Positions 1-11,228 of a DNA stretch of 64,000 bases are shown here, in pieces; position 1 is the first letter of the stretch; each line of letters begins with the position of its first letter. Position numbers and translations under genes: made by a program. This DNA is from Ampelocalamus luodianensis. Lineage: Eukaryota > Streptophyta > Magnoliopsida > Poales > Poaceae. The notes below the pieces were generated by a model. That model did not search any database. It had not been told where the DNA came from and was given only the letters and a program-made list of their open reading frames with translations. The stretch spans positions 8,561,001 to 8,625,000 of the forward strand of contig CM070629.1 in NCBI GenBank assembly GCA_036346255.1. The letters run 5' to 3'.

Positions 1-408
1 GAGTGCCAACTCTAGTGGACCTAACAAGATATTTCTCTCTGAACGAGACTATCATAAAAAAGAAGCAACTTACACGCATATGGACGGCAATGCACCAATA
101 AAAGAAGGAAATGGTACAGAAGCATGGAAGTATTGTTAGTTGTTACATGGGTGTATATGGACGGCAGGGGCACGGTCTGGGCCATACACGCTGATTGGGA
201 ATTTCTCGACGAACAAATAAATGCAGCGGAAGAAACATACGTGCTTTCATTTTCTTTGGTTTCTGCTGCTCCTGGCCATCCATGCCTGCACAGTTGATGA
301 TGCCCAATCAGCGCCATGGTTACTGGACCTACAGTAGCTGGACTGTATGAACTATTGCCTCAACTTTCATGCGTTTGTCGTGTAGCAACGGCAAGTTGCC
401 GATGCTTG
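1..408. other. intergenic, no gene recognised
   Basis: I see no gene with recognisable homology here. On the plus strand, 242-337 reads as a short hydrophobic stretch that resembles the end of a signal peptide, but it has no in-frame ATG nearby and stops at 335. It may be a relic of a secreted-protein gene. The PIF/Harbinger target duplication (TTA) ends this stretch at 409-411. Confidence 0.3.
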
Positions 409-1081
409 TTAGGGCGTCCGCAACAGTCCTAGCTAGTTGCTAACTAGGAGACGTCCACGTCATGAACAAAAAAGACAGCAGTCCAAAGAGCTATCTATAT
501 TGCTAGCTATTTGTACTTTTAATACTTCCATACACACAAAGAGGTCATGGATACACTGTGCATCATCTTTGTGCCTCTTTGTGTGGAGGCTTCATAACCA
601 ACTAAAGATAACCAGCGATTGCATACATCTTGACTCAAGCCATACATTACATGACCAACTAAAGATAAGCAACGGGTACAACCAAAGGTTTTAAACATAA
701 AAATAAAATAAAATGTTCATACGTTACTACATCATGAACTAATTGATAACCATGACTCAAGCCATACATCTTTATTTCAGGCCACAAAAGCAAATTGAAC
801 AGCTGACTGCATCGTTGAGGAAGAAGCACCAAAAGCCAAAAGTCATCTCTGACCCAACCACCTCCGTCATAGCCTGCTAGAAATGCCAATCAACCTCATA
901 TCAATGATTATGGAAAAAGGAAACAAACGGTAAGTCAGCTTACTCAATATAAATAACTGTGCTAATAAAAAAACAATTCCACGAAAGATCTTACATGAGG
1001 TTATTATAAAATAAAATAAAAAAGACTAGTGGGGAGCCCTATGGCCAAAACGTTGCCAAATGTGCTCAATTAAATCATCTT

Positions 1082-2214
1082 TTAGTTGAGTGTGGACTGA
1101 GTGAGCACGGATAGCAGAGTTTCTACGTCAAACATCATTGAAGCATGGGTTACTATTTGAGGCCTTTTGCATACGGAGGAAGAACAATTGATGCTCGGAA
1201 TGCATTCGAGATCAATAGACTCCTTAGCCATTTCTCCCTCATCTTCCACTATCATGTTGTGGAGAATAACAGAACTTTCATGATTTGTCCAATAATCCTT
1301 GTGCTCCAAGATCGTGCTGGACGACACACAATGTTGAAGCGAGCTTGCAGAATGCCAAAAGCACGCTCCACATCTTTCCTTGCACCTTCTTGTTCATCTG
1401 CATACACCTTGTGCTTTTGTAGTTGAGGTGAATTTATAGACTTCACAAAGGCTGCCCATTCAGGTAAATTCCATCGGCTAGGTAATAACTTGATGTTGTA
1501 TTGCCTACCATTGTGAAAAAGCGAACCCGAGGAGCTTCACCCTTTATCACCTCAAGAAACAAAGGGAGGCGATTGAGCACGTTGATGTCATTATTAGACC
1601 CGGCAACACCAAAGAATGCATGCCAAATATGGAGGTCATGTGAAGCTACCGCTTCAAGGATGATGGTTGGGAATCCATAGCGGCCGGTGGTATATTGCCC
1701 CTTCCATCTTTGTTGGACAATTTTCCCATCGCCAATGCATGCGATCAATGCTACCCAACATTCGAGGAATCCACGAGACTCTCCAACTTGGAGCAAATGC
1801 TCCATGTCTTGGTATGAGGGCGTCGTAGGTACTCGGGCGAAAACATCAATCACCCTTGCACAAATTTTCCAAGCACTCAAGGCGGTGCTCTGCAACCTTC
1901 AAGTACTCATCAAGCATGTCATTTGCGGTCCATATGCAAGCATACGGATTCTTCTTTGTGCACTTTGCGATGGTGAAAGCCCGGAGCAATTAGTACTGAT
2001 CTACCCTTTGAGTGAAATAGGAGACCAACTACCGGGCATCCACAATGCGTAGAAAAACATGCCCTCTCATCCGAAATCTTCTACGAAACATTGCATCAGA
2101 ATATAGAGGCTCTTCTGCAAAGTAATCAGCCACAAGTTGTTGATGAGCACCTTCACGATTCCTGTTGATGTACTTTCTGGTTCCACTTCGACGCCTAGAT
2201 GAACTACCCGCCAA
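1082..2214 (-). pseudogene. Harbinger-type DDE transposase (HARBI1-like), disrupted
   Basis: Read on the minus strand, the pieces in order are: 2214-2029 with a basic N-terminal segment ending near RRRFRMRGHVFLRIVD; 1895-1443 with DLHIWHAFFGVAGSNND; 1446-1252 with YADEQEGARKDVERAFG; and 1327-1082 with ILHNMIVEDEG. These match the plant Harbinger nuclease-like transposase. The catalytic acids are still visible: D in GSIDRMHW (near 1750, in yet another frame), D in SNND, and E in DVERAFG. They lie in different frames, and there are stop codons around 1980-2035, so no intact protein can be made as the sequence stands. The 2222-2425 ORF may be the extreme N terminus. It would have acted in the nucleus, cutting element ends together with the ORF1 protein. 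Confidence 0.8.
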
Positions 2215-2570
2215 CTTTGCCTTAATCTTCGTAAAAATCCGGCCACAAGAGAGTCAAGGGCTTGTTGCTCGGTGAGAACTCTTCTAAGGGGTCTATAGAA
2301 TCATCGGATTGATCAGGCATGTTTGGAGACAAGTTTAGAAAGGGGTATAGAGGTTGGAGAGTTTGGGCTGCTGTGCATATATAGATGCAGCTATACTGGT
2401 CATGTATATATACACACACACACAAAGGACTAATGTGTTTTGACTACTACACTGAACTGTATTGGTACTGCAAGACAATAATAATGACAATGCATGATAA
2501 TTCACACAGCATTGGTACTAGATGTTGACTGACTGTAAAAAATAGCAGTAAACAAAAATAAGAAAGTACC

Positions 2571-3662
2571 TTAGTTACTGTTGCCGGCCAATTTCTCCCT
2601 TAGCATCTTCAGGGCAAGGACATATTCAGCTCTAATATCCTCTGTCATCTCCCTAGTGTCCATACACAAGAGTTTTTGATATGATTCCAGTAAAGTAGCC
2701 TCCCTCCTAAGCCTTGCTGTTTCAAACTTCTTATCAGAAATGTGTTCCTGTGCCTCTAAGAAGTCTTCCTGTCGTTTTTTTGTTGCAGCTTGAATGTCAA
2801 TGAATTTTTTCAAGTCTTCATCTAAACTGGCATCATCATCGTTGACTCTACCTTTACCATTGCGTTGTTTCTTAGCTTGTTTTGTCCCTATAGGACGTTC
2901 CTTTTCTCCTACACCTTTTGATGTCCCTGAGATGTCAATTGCCCCATCTTCATCATCCAAACTCCTTTTATTTGGTTTTTCAAGTTCTTCCAAAGCGCAT
3001 GCCACTTGGGTTCATCACGAAGAATTTTCAGCGGTGCAAAAGCGTGAATGGGCCTTCCTTAGGATAGTCATCCAAATAAAAGCGCTTAGCCATGTCTCTT
3101 AGTGGTCATCCGAATACCCGCTAAGATAAATTGAGGTAGCCTTCTTCCAACATGCACAGAAAAATCCCACCCATCTCTTAATTTTTTGCCAGCGATCTTT
3201 GAGATGTTTCACCTCTCTTCTTCGGTTTGTAGGTGTAGTGCTATTATACATGTCATGTACATCACCCCAGTAGCTCTCATTTTTCTTGCAATTCCCATTG
3301 ATTGGGTCATTCGACTGAATCAGCCATGCACTGACCTGATTAGCATACATGATTAGTTGTAGGTTAATATATTTGTGAAGGTACAAAAAGAAAGTGAGTG
3401 ATACAATTTTACTTACTAGCCTCTCGTCCTCATCTGCATCAAATACAAGACGCTTTGTAGTCCTGCCATCGTTTCCATCATCTAAGTTGATGATAGTTTT
3501 GCCTTTCAATCTCTTTTTAGCATTTTGGTTTCCTGAGTCATTTTTTGGTGGTGCTAATTGAGATTCCTTTCCCATAGGTGGCCATGGTGCCGAAACATGA
3601 GGAATGAATGGTTGTCCAGCTTGTAAAAAGTTTATAAAACCACCAGGTGGATAGTAATCCAT
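2571..3662 (-). pseudogene. PIF/Harbinger ORF1, Myb/SANT-like DNA-binding protein, frameshifted
   Basis: Reading starts at 3662 (MDYYPPGGF). A probable GT-AG intron of about 80 bp (roughly 3336-3415, GTAAGT donor) removes the in-frame low-complexity stretch. The following exon carries the SANT-like trihelix region, with QSNDPINGNCKKNESYWGD and KDRWQKIKRWVG as landmarks. Around 3050 a single base appears to be missing in the conserved W-K-x-L-R-D-E-P segment, which shifts the frame. The C-terminal part then continues at 3005-2571 with a Lys/Glu-rich helical region (LRREATLLESYQKLL) and ends AGNSN-stop. In this superfamily the ORF1 protein binds element ends and helps the transposase into the nucleus. 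Its position directly upstream of the transposase on the same strand supports the call. Confidence 0.75.
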
Positions 3663-4895
3663 ACCACTGAAAAATCAAGCAACCCATATCGTTACTTCTA
3701 ATGAAACTAATATAGCTAGTGAACTAACTGTTTCTGAACATACTAAAACGACAACCAGTGCAGCAAGAAATTTACATAAAAAAACGAAACTTACCAATTT
3801 GTGGATGTGGCTGCTGAAGGTGTGGCTTGTGGCAAAGGTCCAGGCCACCATGCTGCAGAGAAGCATAATTTTAATTCACATGCACATGCACATCTTGAGT
3901 CAGAGTTACAGTCAGAGTTCACATGCACATCTTGATTCCACCTCCTGATATCCGAAGCAAGTGATTTTTTATCCTAGAGTAAGTTCAGTTGTACTCCACA
4001 TTGCAATACTTGCATCGCCATACAACCTTAACTCCTGAAACAACCTTCTCAAAAAGCACAAGAAAATAGAAAACTACTGCGGAGACAAGATTGGGGATGG
4101 ATGGAGTAGTGCCTCCGCCGCCCGCTGATTCGAACAGGAGCCGGTGAACCACCGCCACCGAGGGACGCAGGCCACGCAGTACAGTTTTTGCACAGCTCAC
4201 ATGGATCTACGAGTAGTCTTGTATAAAGAAATAAATCTCCAAGTGGATTACCTGATTGGCCTCCTGGAGTAGGAAGAGCAGCACCACCACAAAAAGTGCA
4301 GGAAGAGAAGATGAATCAGCGTAGGAGCGGGAGCGAGCCGATCCGATATCTTTGGAGCGGAGTAGGAGCAGATCCGTCTGATGTGGTGGCGGAGCCATCT
4401 GTCGCAGTTCGCCGGCTCATCACCGGCGCCACGACTTCTTCCGCCCTCGCCGTCGTCGGCTTTCGTGCGCGCGTTAGCCTCGCGCCGCGCCCTCTCGCTC
4501 GCCGAGCCCTCTCCAAACCTCCGTGCTGCGCCTCTCCGCTCCTATGTTGGATCTGAAGGATATGGTGAGGTGACCTTGCTTTTGCGATTTCGACAAATAA
4601 ATCGGAGGAGGAGGCGGGACTAGCAAGATTGAGGAGGATTTTCGCGCGACCATGGAGGATCGCGCAGCGGTGGAGGATTTCGCGCGCGGCCGATCGAAAG
4701 CGGTAGAAAGCGAGTGAAAAAGCTAGCAGCAGGCGATTTGGCCGGCGATTTGGCACATCGTGTTGTGTGCGAGATGAGCGACGGAGGAGTCGCTGGCTCG
4801 ATTTCTTTTGCACGTTCTCCTTCCTCCACGTAGGATGTATGCTGACCTGTACACTCAAATAGCTAGCTGACTCAGCCTTGTTGGGGCCGCCCTTA

Positions 4896-6589
4896 GTTTG
4901 ACTCCATCTTGCAATGTGCTCGCAAACCGTGCCTGGCAGTGGAATGCCGCACGCGGGGGCATGACAGGGCCACGTGGGGCGCCGAGGGCCAAGGAAGTGC
5001 TTGGGGGGCACGACTACAGCTGCTCCGTCCTGGGCATCACAGCGACGACGTGGCGCAATGGAGGCGTCCCTCTCGCCCCACTTAGAACAGTGGAGAACGA
5101 GTTCAGCCCTTGAAGACCGGATTTGGACGTGTGTCGGAGGCCAGTTTGTTTGTTGTGGCATTACGTCGGGTCGAGCCTCATTTTTATTAATTATGGCATT
5201 AACAGTCATATTTATGGCAAAAACTCGGTGGGAGACTGAGTGATAGGTAGAAGGATTCAGCGAGAGAGGGCACTTGCTTGATTTTTCTAAATATATTTTT
5301 AATTATTTTACAAAATAATCTACGTTTTATTTTTTTTACAGAAATAAATATTGTTTTTGTAAAATGATTAAAAATAGTTTATTTAGGGAAAAAATCGTAC
5401 TTGATCTTCTATAGAAAGTGCATCGCTAATCGAGATAGAGTCGTGAGATCTGAGAGGCATGGGAGCGTATCTGTAAGTATTTTGATCGGGGCGGGAGTCA
5501 AATCAGTTATGTGATTTTGGGTTCAATTTTTTTTTTCTTTCTCATTGTACTGGCAGTGAATATGCAGTTTTTTTTTTTTAATCGGACGGGGTGTCGAATC
5601 CATTTATGTTTTTTGTTCTCAATTTGTATTTTTTTTCTCGATTTATTTTGTGTTCCATTTGTGCTCAGGATAGTGTCGTGAGCTGGGAAGGTGTGGGGAG
5701 CAGATACTCCTTTTTTTAATCGGACGGGAGCCGTGATTTTGGTGTCGTTTTGAGTTTATTCTCGATGGACTGTGGGCAGTGCTCGGTTTCACGTTCTCGC
5801 AGCTTGTCATGCACCAAGAACATCTTAACTAAGTCGTGCCAATGAATGAATTCTTGATAGCGTGCATGCGCGGGCTGAATGTTGGAAAAGCTCACAAGCT
5901 CCTTTGTATGTACTCATGTCGCCAAATGTCGATCAACAAGATCGAGTCCAGTGATGAGGACAGAGCACCCAAGCCGAAGTGGGTCGGACGGGGATCACCC
6001 AGCCAACGCACGAAGTGGGTTGGGCGGGGTTCCAGGATGTGACGGCTTGCAAGCCGTTGTGCGTGGCAGCGGCGCGGAGCGCACCACCCACATTGGTCTC
6101 CGGTGACTTGACCCGTCCAATTCAGACACGGGCAGTGCCGCCGTTTGGCAATGCAGGTTGAAGTTGTTGTCCTTTTCCATACAGGGTAGACTATCATAGT
6201 GGGCGGGCACCGTATCACACAGAGATTCAGAATAGAGAAAGAAACAAATCTTTAGCAAACAACCCTCGTCTACAAAACTAGATGTTTCTTCGTGAAATGT
6301 GGATCCGTGACGCAACCAAATTTGCAAGGGGACGGTAGAAATTTGCCACACCGAAACGAGGTCGTTCATGACTTGCCAATATACTAAGTCTAATGGGAGC
6401 TGCTACACAACGCTATACCGTTGGAAGCACTTCTAACGGTATAACAACGTATTGTGAAGTTTTAATACAGTGCATGAAGTTTCATCTAAGTTTTAACGAT
6501 GAAAAAGTTTCATAGAAGTTTTAGTTTTAAACGGTCGAAGTTTCAAAAAGATTTCAACAAAAGTTTCAAGTAGATTTCATCAAGTTCTG
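4896..6589. other. intergenic, no gene recognised
   Basis: This stretch holds a short GC-rich block (4900-5120), T-rich low-complexity DNA (5280-5650), and a short direct repeat of a GAAGTGGGT-type motif near 5976 and 6015. A near-perfect 13-bp inverted repeat (ATACCGTT.GAAG) sits at about 6411-6443. Several short ORFs on both strands (5836-6369) resemble nothing I recognise and are not supported as genes. The missing 5' end of the neighbouring hAT element may lie in its last few hundred bases, but I could not find a terminal repeat. Confidence 0.4.
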
Positions 6590-9500
6590 CAAAAAATTGT
6601 CCCCGATTCAGTGTGCCATCTAGGACAACAATGTATAGAGATGTTCTTCACCTTTTTGAGGTTGAGAAAGCAAAGCTCAAAAAGTTTTTTAAGGACTCTC
6701 ATCAAACGGTTAGTCTTACAACCGACACATGGACTTCTTTAACTCTTCAAAATTACATGGTTCGCATGGCACATTACATCGATATCAATTGGCAGCTTAA
6801 AAAAATATTTAACTTCTGTTTGGTAGATAGCCACAAAGGGGAAGACATAGGAAATGCACTAGATAAATGTTTGCTTGAGTAGGGCATTGAGAATGTGTGC
6901 ACTATTACCGTAGATAATGCCAATTCAAATGATGGTGCTATTAGCTACATGAGGAGTGCTTTGAAAAATCGGGGTGGTACTTTTGCGAAAGGTTGTCATC
7001 TTCAAATGAGATGCGTAGCTCACATTATTAATCTTGTGGTTCAAGATGGGTTGAAGACAGTGGCTCCTTCTATTTCCCGTATCCGTAATACTATCAAATA
7101 TGTGAGAAGCTCCACTGCAAGAATGAATAGCTTTAAAAGATGTGTGTAAATCAACAAGGTAGAATAAAAAGGTTTGGTATCTCTTGATGTGTGCACTAGG
7201 TGGAACTCGACATATCTTATGTTAGAGACTGACGTGGGTTTGAGAAGGCATTTGAAAGGCTTGAACTCCAGGACCCCTCCTACAAGGCAGAGTTGGGTGT
7301 GAATGAAGTTGAAACATGATGATTGGGTGTATGCAAAAGACTTCAAGGAGTTTCTAAAATATTTATTTAACCTTACAAAAAAGGTTTCTGGCACTCAATA
7401 TGTTACTTCCAACACTTTCTCTATTGATATTGATGGTGTAAATTATTTATTGTGCGAATGGACTGAACGCGAAGATGGTGGTGATAATACCTTCAAAGAC
7501 ATGGCTATTAAGATGAGTATTTGGGGGGGATCCTGAGAAGATGAACGATTTAATTTTTATTGCTGCTATTCTTGATCCTAGGTACAAGTTTTTTTTTTTT
7601 GTATTTAAACAAGATATGGCTTCTGTTCTTGATCACTCACTAATGTCACTTTGTTTTTGTTTTAATGTTTATGTAAGGACCAAGCAATCTGATTTTTTTT
7701 TCTAGTGGCAAATTAACAAGATATATGACCATATTAAAGGTGGTAAGATATGGGTGAAGGTAAAAAAGGCAATCTTAGATCTTTTTGGAGAATACAAGAA
7801 TGAGTACTCTCAAGTTGGAAGCCAAGGTGGTAAACATTGTAGTGGTACTGATGATGATCAATGTAACATCCAAATCCCCGGATTTGCAAAATCTTCGTGT
7901 GTTCAAGGATCAAGGAAGATCAAACTTCAAAGTTTGCCCAAAATGCTCAAGATTCGGATTCCTCCCGAAAGCCTACCCTAGACCTTCCTCCCCAATCTCC
8001 CTAACCCTAGCCCTCCCCCTCCCACGCCCTGCTCCGCCACCTCGGCCCTCCACCCCCGCCGGTCGTGCCAGTGCCTCGGCACCCGTGCCCTCTCACCGTC
8101 GCCCCTCTCCCTCCTCCTCACGGGCCTGCTCCCGTGCCCGCCTCGGCTGCGCCGCCCGCATCCGGCCAAGTCTGTCGCCCGCGTCAACGCTCCGTCGCCC
8201 GTGCCCTCCCCTCTGTCTCGCCCTCGGTTCTTGCGCCGCCCCGTCGTCAACGGCTCCTCCCCCTCCTCCCCGGATCCGAAGCCCCCTCCCCTCGGCCTTT
8301 AAAACCCGATGCTCTCCTCTCCTCTGCTCCCCTCACCCCCCTTCTCCCTCCCCAAACAAGAACCTGAGGAGGAAGATCAAGAAAAGAGGAAGGAGAAGAG
8401 AAGAAGAAGCCGCAGGGCTTACCTCCGGAAGCGTCGTCGCCGTCGACGTTGCCGCTGCTCGGTGAGCCTCGCCGCCGTGCCCAAGCCTCCCCGCTCCCCT
8501 CCGTCGCCGTCGCCCTTTTCCCCCGAGCTCCTCCTTCTTCCCGTGTGCGCCGCCGCCGCCCCGTTCCCCTCTCCCTTCTGCCCTAGCGCCCGCCTCTCTC
8601 TCGCGTCGCTCGGCCGAGAGCACCCCCCCTCGCCTTTCTGCTTCGGCCGCTGGGCCGCGTGGACCGCGAGCGCGTGCCTTAGGCCCGAGTCGCGCCGGGC
8701 CGAAAGCTGATCGTGGGCCGGCGCTGGTTTTTGTTTTTCTTTCCCTTTTTCTTTTTATTTCAAAGAGAGGCTTCAATTATTTATTTCTTCCCCATTTTAG
8801 CTCCAAAAATTGTGAAGTTTGTTTCTAAAAATTTCTAAAATCAAGCTCTCTCTTTTGGTGCTAGTTTGGTTTATTTTGGAGTTCATTTGATGAGTTTGGT
8901 TATTTATTTATTTTGTTTGCTCGCTTGTCTCCTTTTCCGGTACGATCGTTCGCGTAGAGTTCGGAGAAGCCGGAGACCCCCACTTCGATCAAGCTCAAGA
9001 GTATCAAGATCATCTAGCCGTAGACCCAGGCGAGTCAACACTTTGATCATATTGAACCTACATTTTATGCAAATTATGTCCTTTTAAAGTATCAAATTGC
9101 ATGCTTAATTTCGTTATGCAAAGGTATGTTAAAAATCCTAAGGTAGTTAAATACCAACTTGATGTTTAATTATTAATACACCATCCCTTGGTAATTGAAT
9201 TACCTTAAGCCTTTGTCACCCTAGTAATTATTTGGTAACTATACTAGTATAGGCTATACTTAAGCGCCATGCTAGTCTTGCTTAAGTATCGGGGCATCAT
9301 CTACCCCATTCATCATCTTTTGAAATGAACATGATTTTGGGCAGTCATTGGGTGTAAATGACTGAGATGGTTATGATGTTGTATTTTCCTATCTCTCAAA
9401 AACCCTAAGAATTGCTTATCACATCTGGGCGGATGGTATGATGGATGGTATGTTGGTGGGTGCTAATGCAGCCCAAGGAATGTTGGTTTGTGGATGGTAT

Positions 9501-11228
9501 GTGGTATGAACCGCCCAGATGGTCCCTAAGGACTTAATCCTGTGATGACCTCCTAATGTAAAACAGTACGACCACATGTCTATAATGGTGTCGACCTGGC
9601 TAAATAATTTGTATCCGTTAGTATGAGTTGCACCAGGCAGATGACCCGCTACGCCATAAGCCTTTGTGGTTATGGGTTGGGGTGTCGACTTACGGGTCTA
9701 TGTGAGCGTAGCCGTGTGGCGCAAGAGGGTGCAGGAAAGAGTTGACGGGTCTATGTGAGCGTAACTCTTCTCGGGTGAAACCTTAGCGGGTGTAACAAAT
9801 CTTGGTGGATGCATTGTAAAGGCCTTGTGGCGATCTCCCTTGACTCACATGTCTCACGAAACATGTGTATATGTCGGGATGATTGTCTCTTGTGGGTAAA
9901 GTGTACAACCTCTGCGAGTGTAATGAACTATTCGAATAGTGTGCTTACGGTCAAGGCGGACATGGGAACTTACAAGAGTTAGTTCTGTTTATAAAACCTT
10001 GTGGGCGGGATAAAATGTGATGGGTCATTGTGACCACGGTTTTGGTTTTCCACAGGTGGATGTACCCAGTGATGTTAAGTGGTGGATGTAACCGCTATCA
10101 AAAATAAGCATGAGGTGGAGGTAACCTCTCTTTATTACAAATATTGCACAAGTAATCTCTTTAACAAATGCAAATTGGTTAAAATGCTAAGTGATAGGAC
10201 TTTCTAATATTGGTACTCAAAATATTGCTTTGTGCAAATAAATGAACCCGAGCCATCCTTGTTAAGCCTTGCATGTATAATATTGCATACTGTGTGTTGG
10301 CTCGCGAGCACGGTAGTTGTGCTCATCCTCGCTCTTTCCCCCCAACCCCCAGAACCCGCAGATCGTGGAGATTACGCCTACTACGAGGACACGGGCGCGA
10401 AGAGCAAGGAAATGAAGAGGAGTAGTATAGTTCTTGTAGTCTAGGTCTCGCCTCGATCTGTTGGCTCGTTGGTACTTGTGTACCTCCTATATTATCCAAG
10501 CCCTTGGCTAATATCGGTCGTACACCTAGTACCCCAGTCGCTTGCCTGTGGAGAGACTCGCCCTACCCCTTTTGCTTCCACTATCGTACTCGAGATTTTG
10601 TAATGAACTCATTTGGCTTTGATCGGCCCTATTGTAAACTTCGACCGACGTGGTCTACTTGAACTCGATGCTTGTATTAATGAATGGTTTGGTCTACGCG
10701 ATGTATGAAATGATTCACAATGTATGCGTGAGCGCTATCTCTGATCCAGGAATAGCGCAGTATTTTCACAGAGGATTCTGGATTACGAAATCCGGGTCCG
10801 ACAATCAATCAACTAGTGCTATTGAGCAATCAACTAGTGCATCTACAAATTTTATGAGGTCTTTATATAACAAGAGAATAAAAGTTACTAGTGGGGGTGG
10901 TGCTAAATCTGAATTAGAGAAGTACCTAGCTGAAGATGCAGAAGATGATGTTAAAGAATTTGACATTCTCTCTTGGTGGAAATGCAACTCACCTCGTTTT
11001 CCTATCCTTTCACAGATGACTCATGATATATTAGCAATTCCCATATCAACTGATGCTTTTGAATCAGCCTTTAGTACTAGTGGTCGTGTTCTCGATGATT
11101 TTAGAAGCTCTTTGACTCCGTTAACACTCCCATGCTTGATATGTGCACAAGATTGGTTGCGTCGTTCAAAGCGCATCAACATTGAAGCCAATCTAAAGGA
11201 TTTGACTAGTTTTGAAAATGTGCTATAA
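6590..11228 (+). pseudogene. hAT transposase (RICESLEEPER/Ac-like), 5'-truncated and split by a solo LTR
   Basis: The first part (6590-7540) reads VPSRTTMYRDV, then VSLTTDTWTS (first catalytic Asp region), FCLVDSHKGEDIGNALDK, and after one in-frame TAG (6880-6882) CTITVDNANSND (second Asp region) and CHLQMRCVAHIINLVVQDGL. More stops follow after 7149 and 7536. The C-terminal hAT dimerisation domain reappears at 10,804-11,228, with ILSWWKCNSPRFPILSQMTHD, AFSTSGRVLDDFRSSL and a natural stop. Between the two lies a 2.9-kb gypsy LTR (7862-10,803). The N-terminal BED zinc finger expected of the family is missing. The protein would have been a nuclear cut-and-paste transposase; it is inactive here. 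Confidence 0.85.
7862..10803 (+). mobile_element. solo LTR of a Ty3/gypsy element, nested in the hAT transposase
   Basis: The LTR begins TGTAACATCC and ends GGGTCCGACA. It is flanked by perfect 5-bp duplications ATCAA (7857-7861 and 10,804-10,808). Its right two thirds is clearly related to the LTRs of the complete element at 46,650-58,163: shared promoter-like CTTTAAAA (about 8297), the GGCTCGCGAGCACGGTAG segment, and the same 3' terminus. Its left end differs, so it belongs to a related but distinct subfamily. No internal region or second LTR remains, which fits LTR-LTR recombination after insertion. The GC-rich ORFs at 7978-8776 are LTR sequence and are not called as genes. Confidence 0.88.

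Larger units (their letters stand above)
412..4892 (-). mobile_element. PIF/Harbinger DNA transposon, full length but coding-defective
   Basis: The left end reads GGGCGTCCGCAACAGT from 412. The right end, read on the minus strand from 4892, is GGGCGGCCCCAACAAG, an imperfect inverted repeat. Both ends are flanked by TTA (409-411 and 4893-4895), the 3-bp TWA target duplication characteristic of PIF/Harbinger. The element is 4481 bp and carries two minus-strand genes in the usual order: ORF1 (Myb/SANT-like) upstream of the DDE transposase. Both have frame breaks, so it is probably no longer autonomous. The 3670-4890 side would hold the promoter and leader; it shows short spurious ORFs and a GC-rich block near 4380-4700, but no further coding exon that I recognise. 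Confidence 0.85.

Noticed and set aside
4316..5209. 297-codon minus-strand ORF overlapping the right end of the PIF element
   Set aside because: It runs across the transposon boundary and target duplication and has no recognisable domain. It is a chance frame in GC-rich sequence.
7785..8776. Long Arg/Pro-rich ORFs on both strands
   Set aside because: They lie inside the solo LTR and recur as shifted frames in the other LTRs. They are low-complexity frames of GC-rich LTR DNA.
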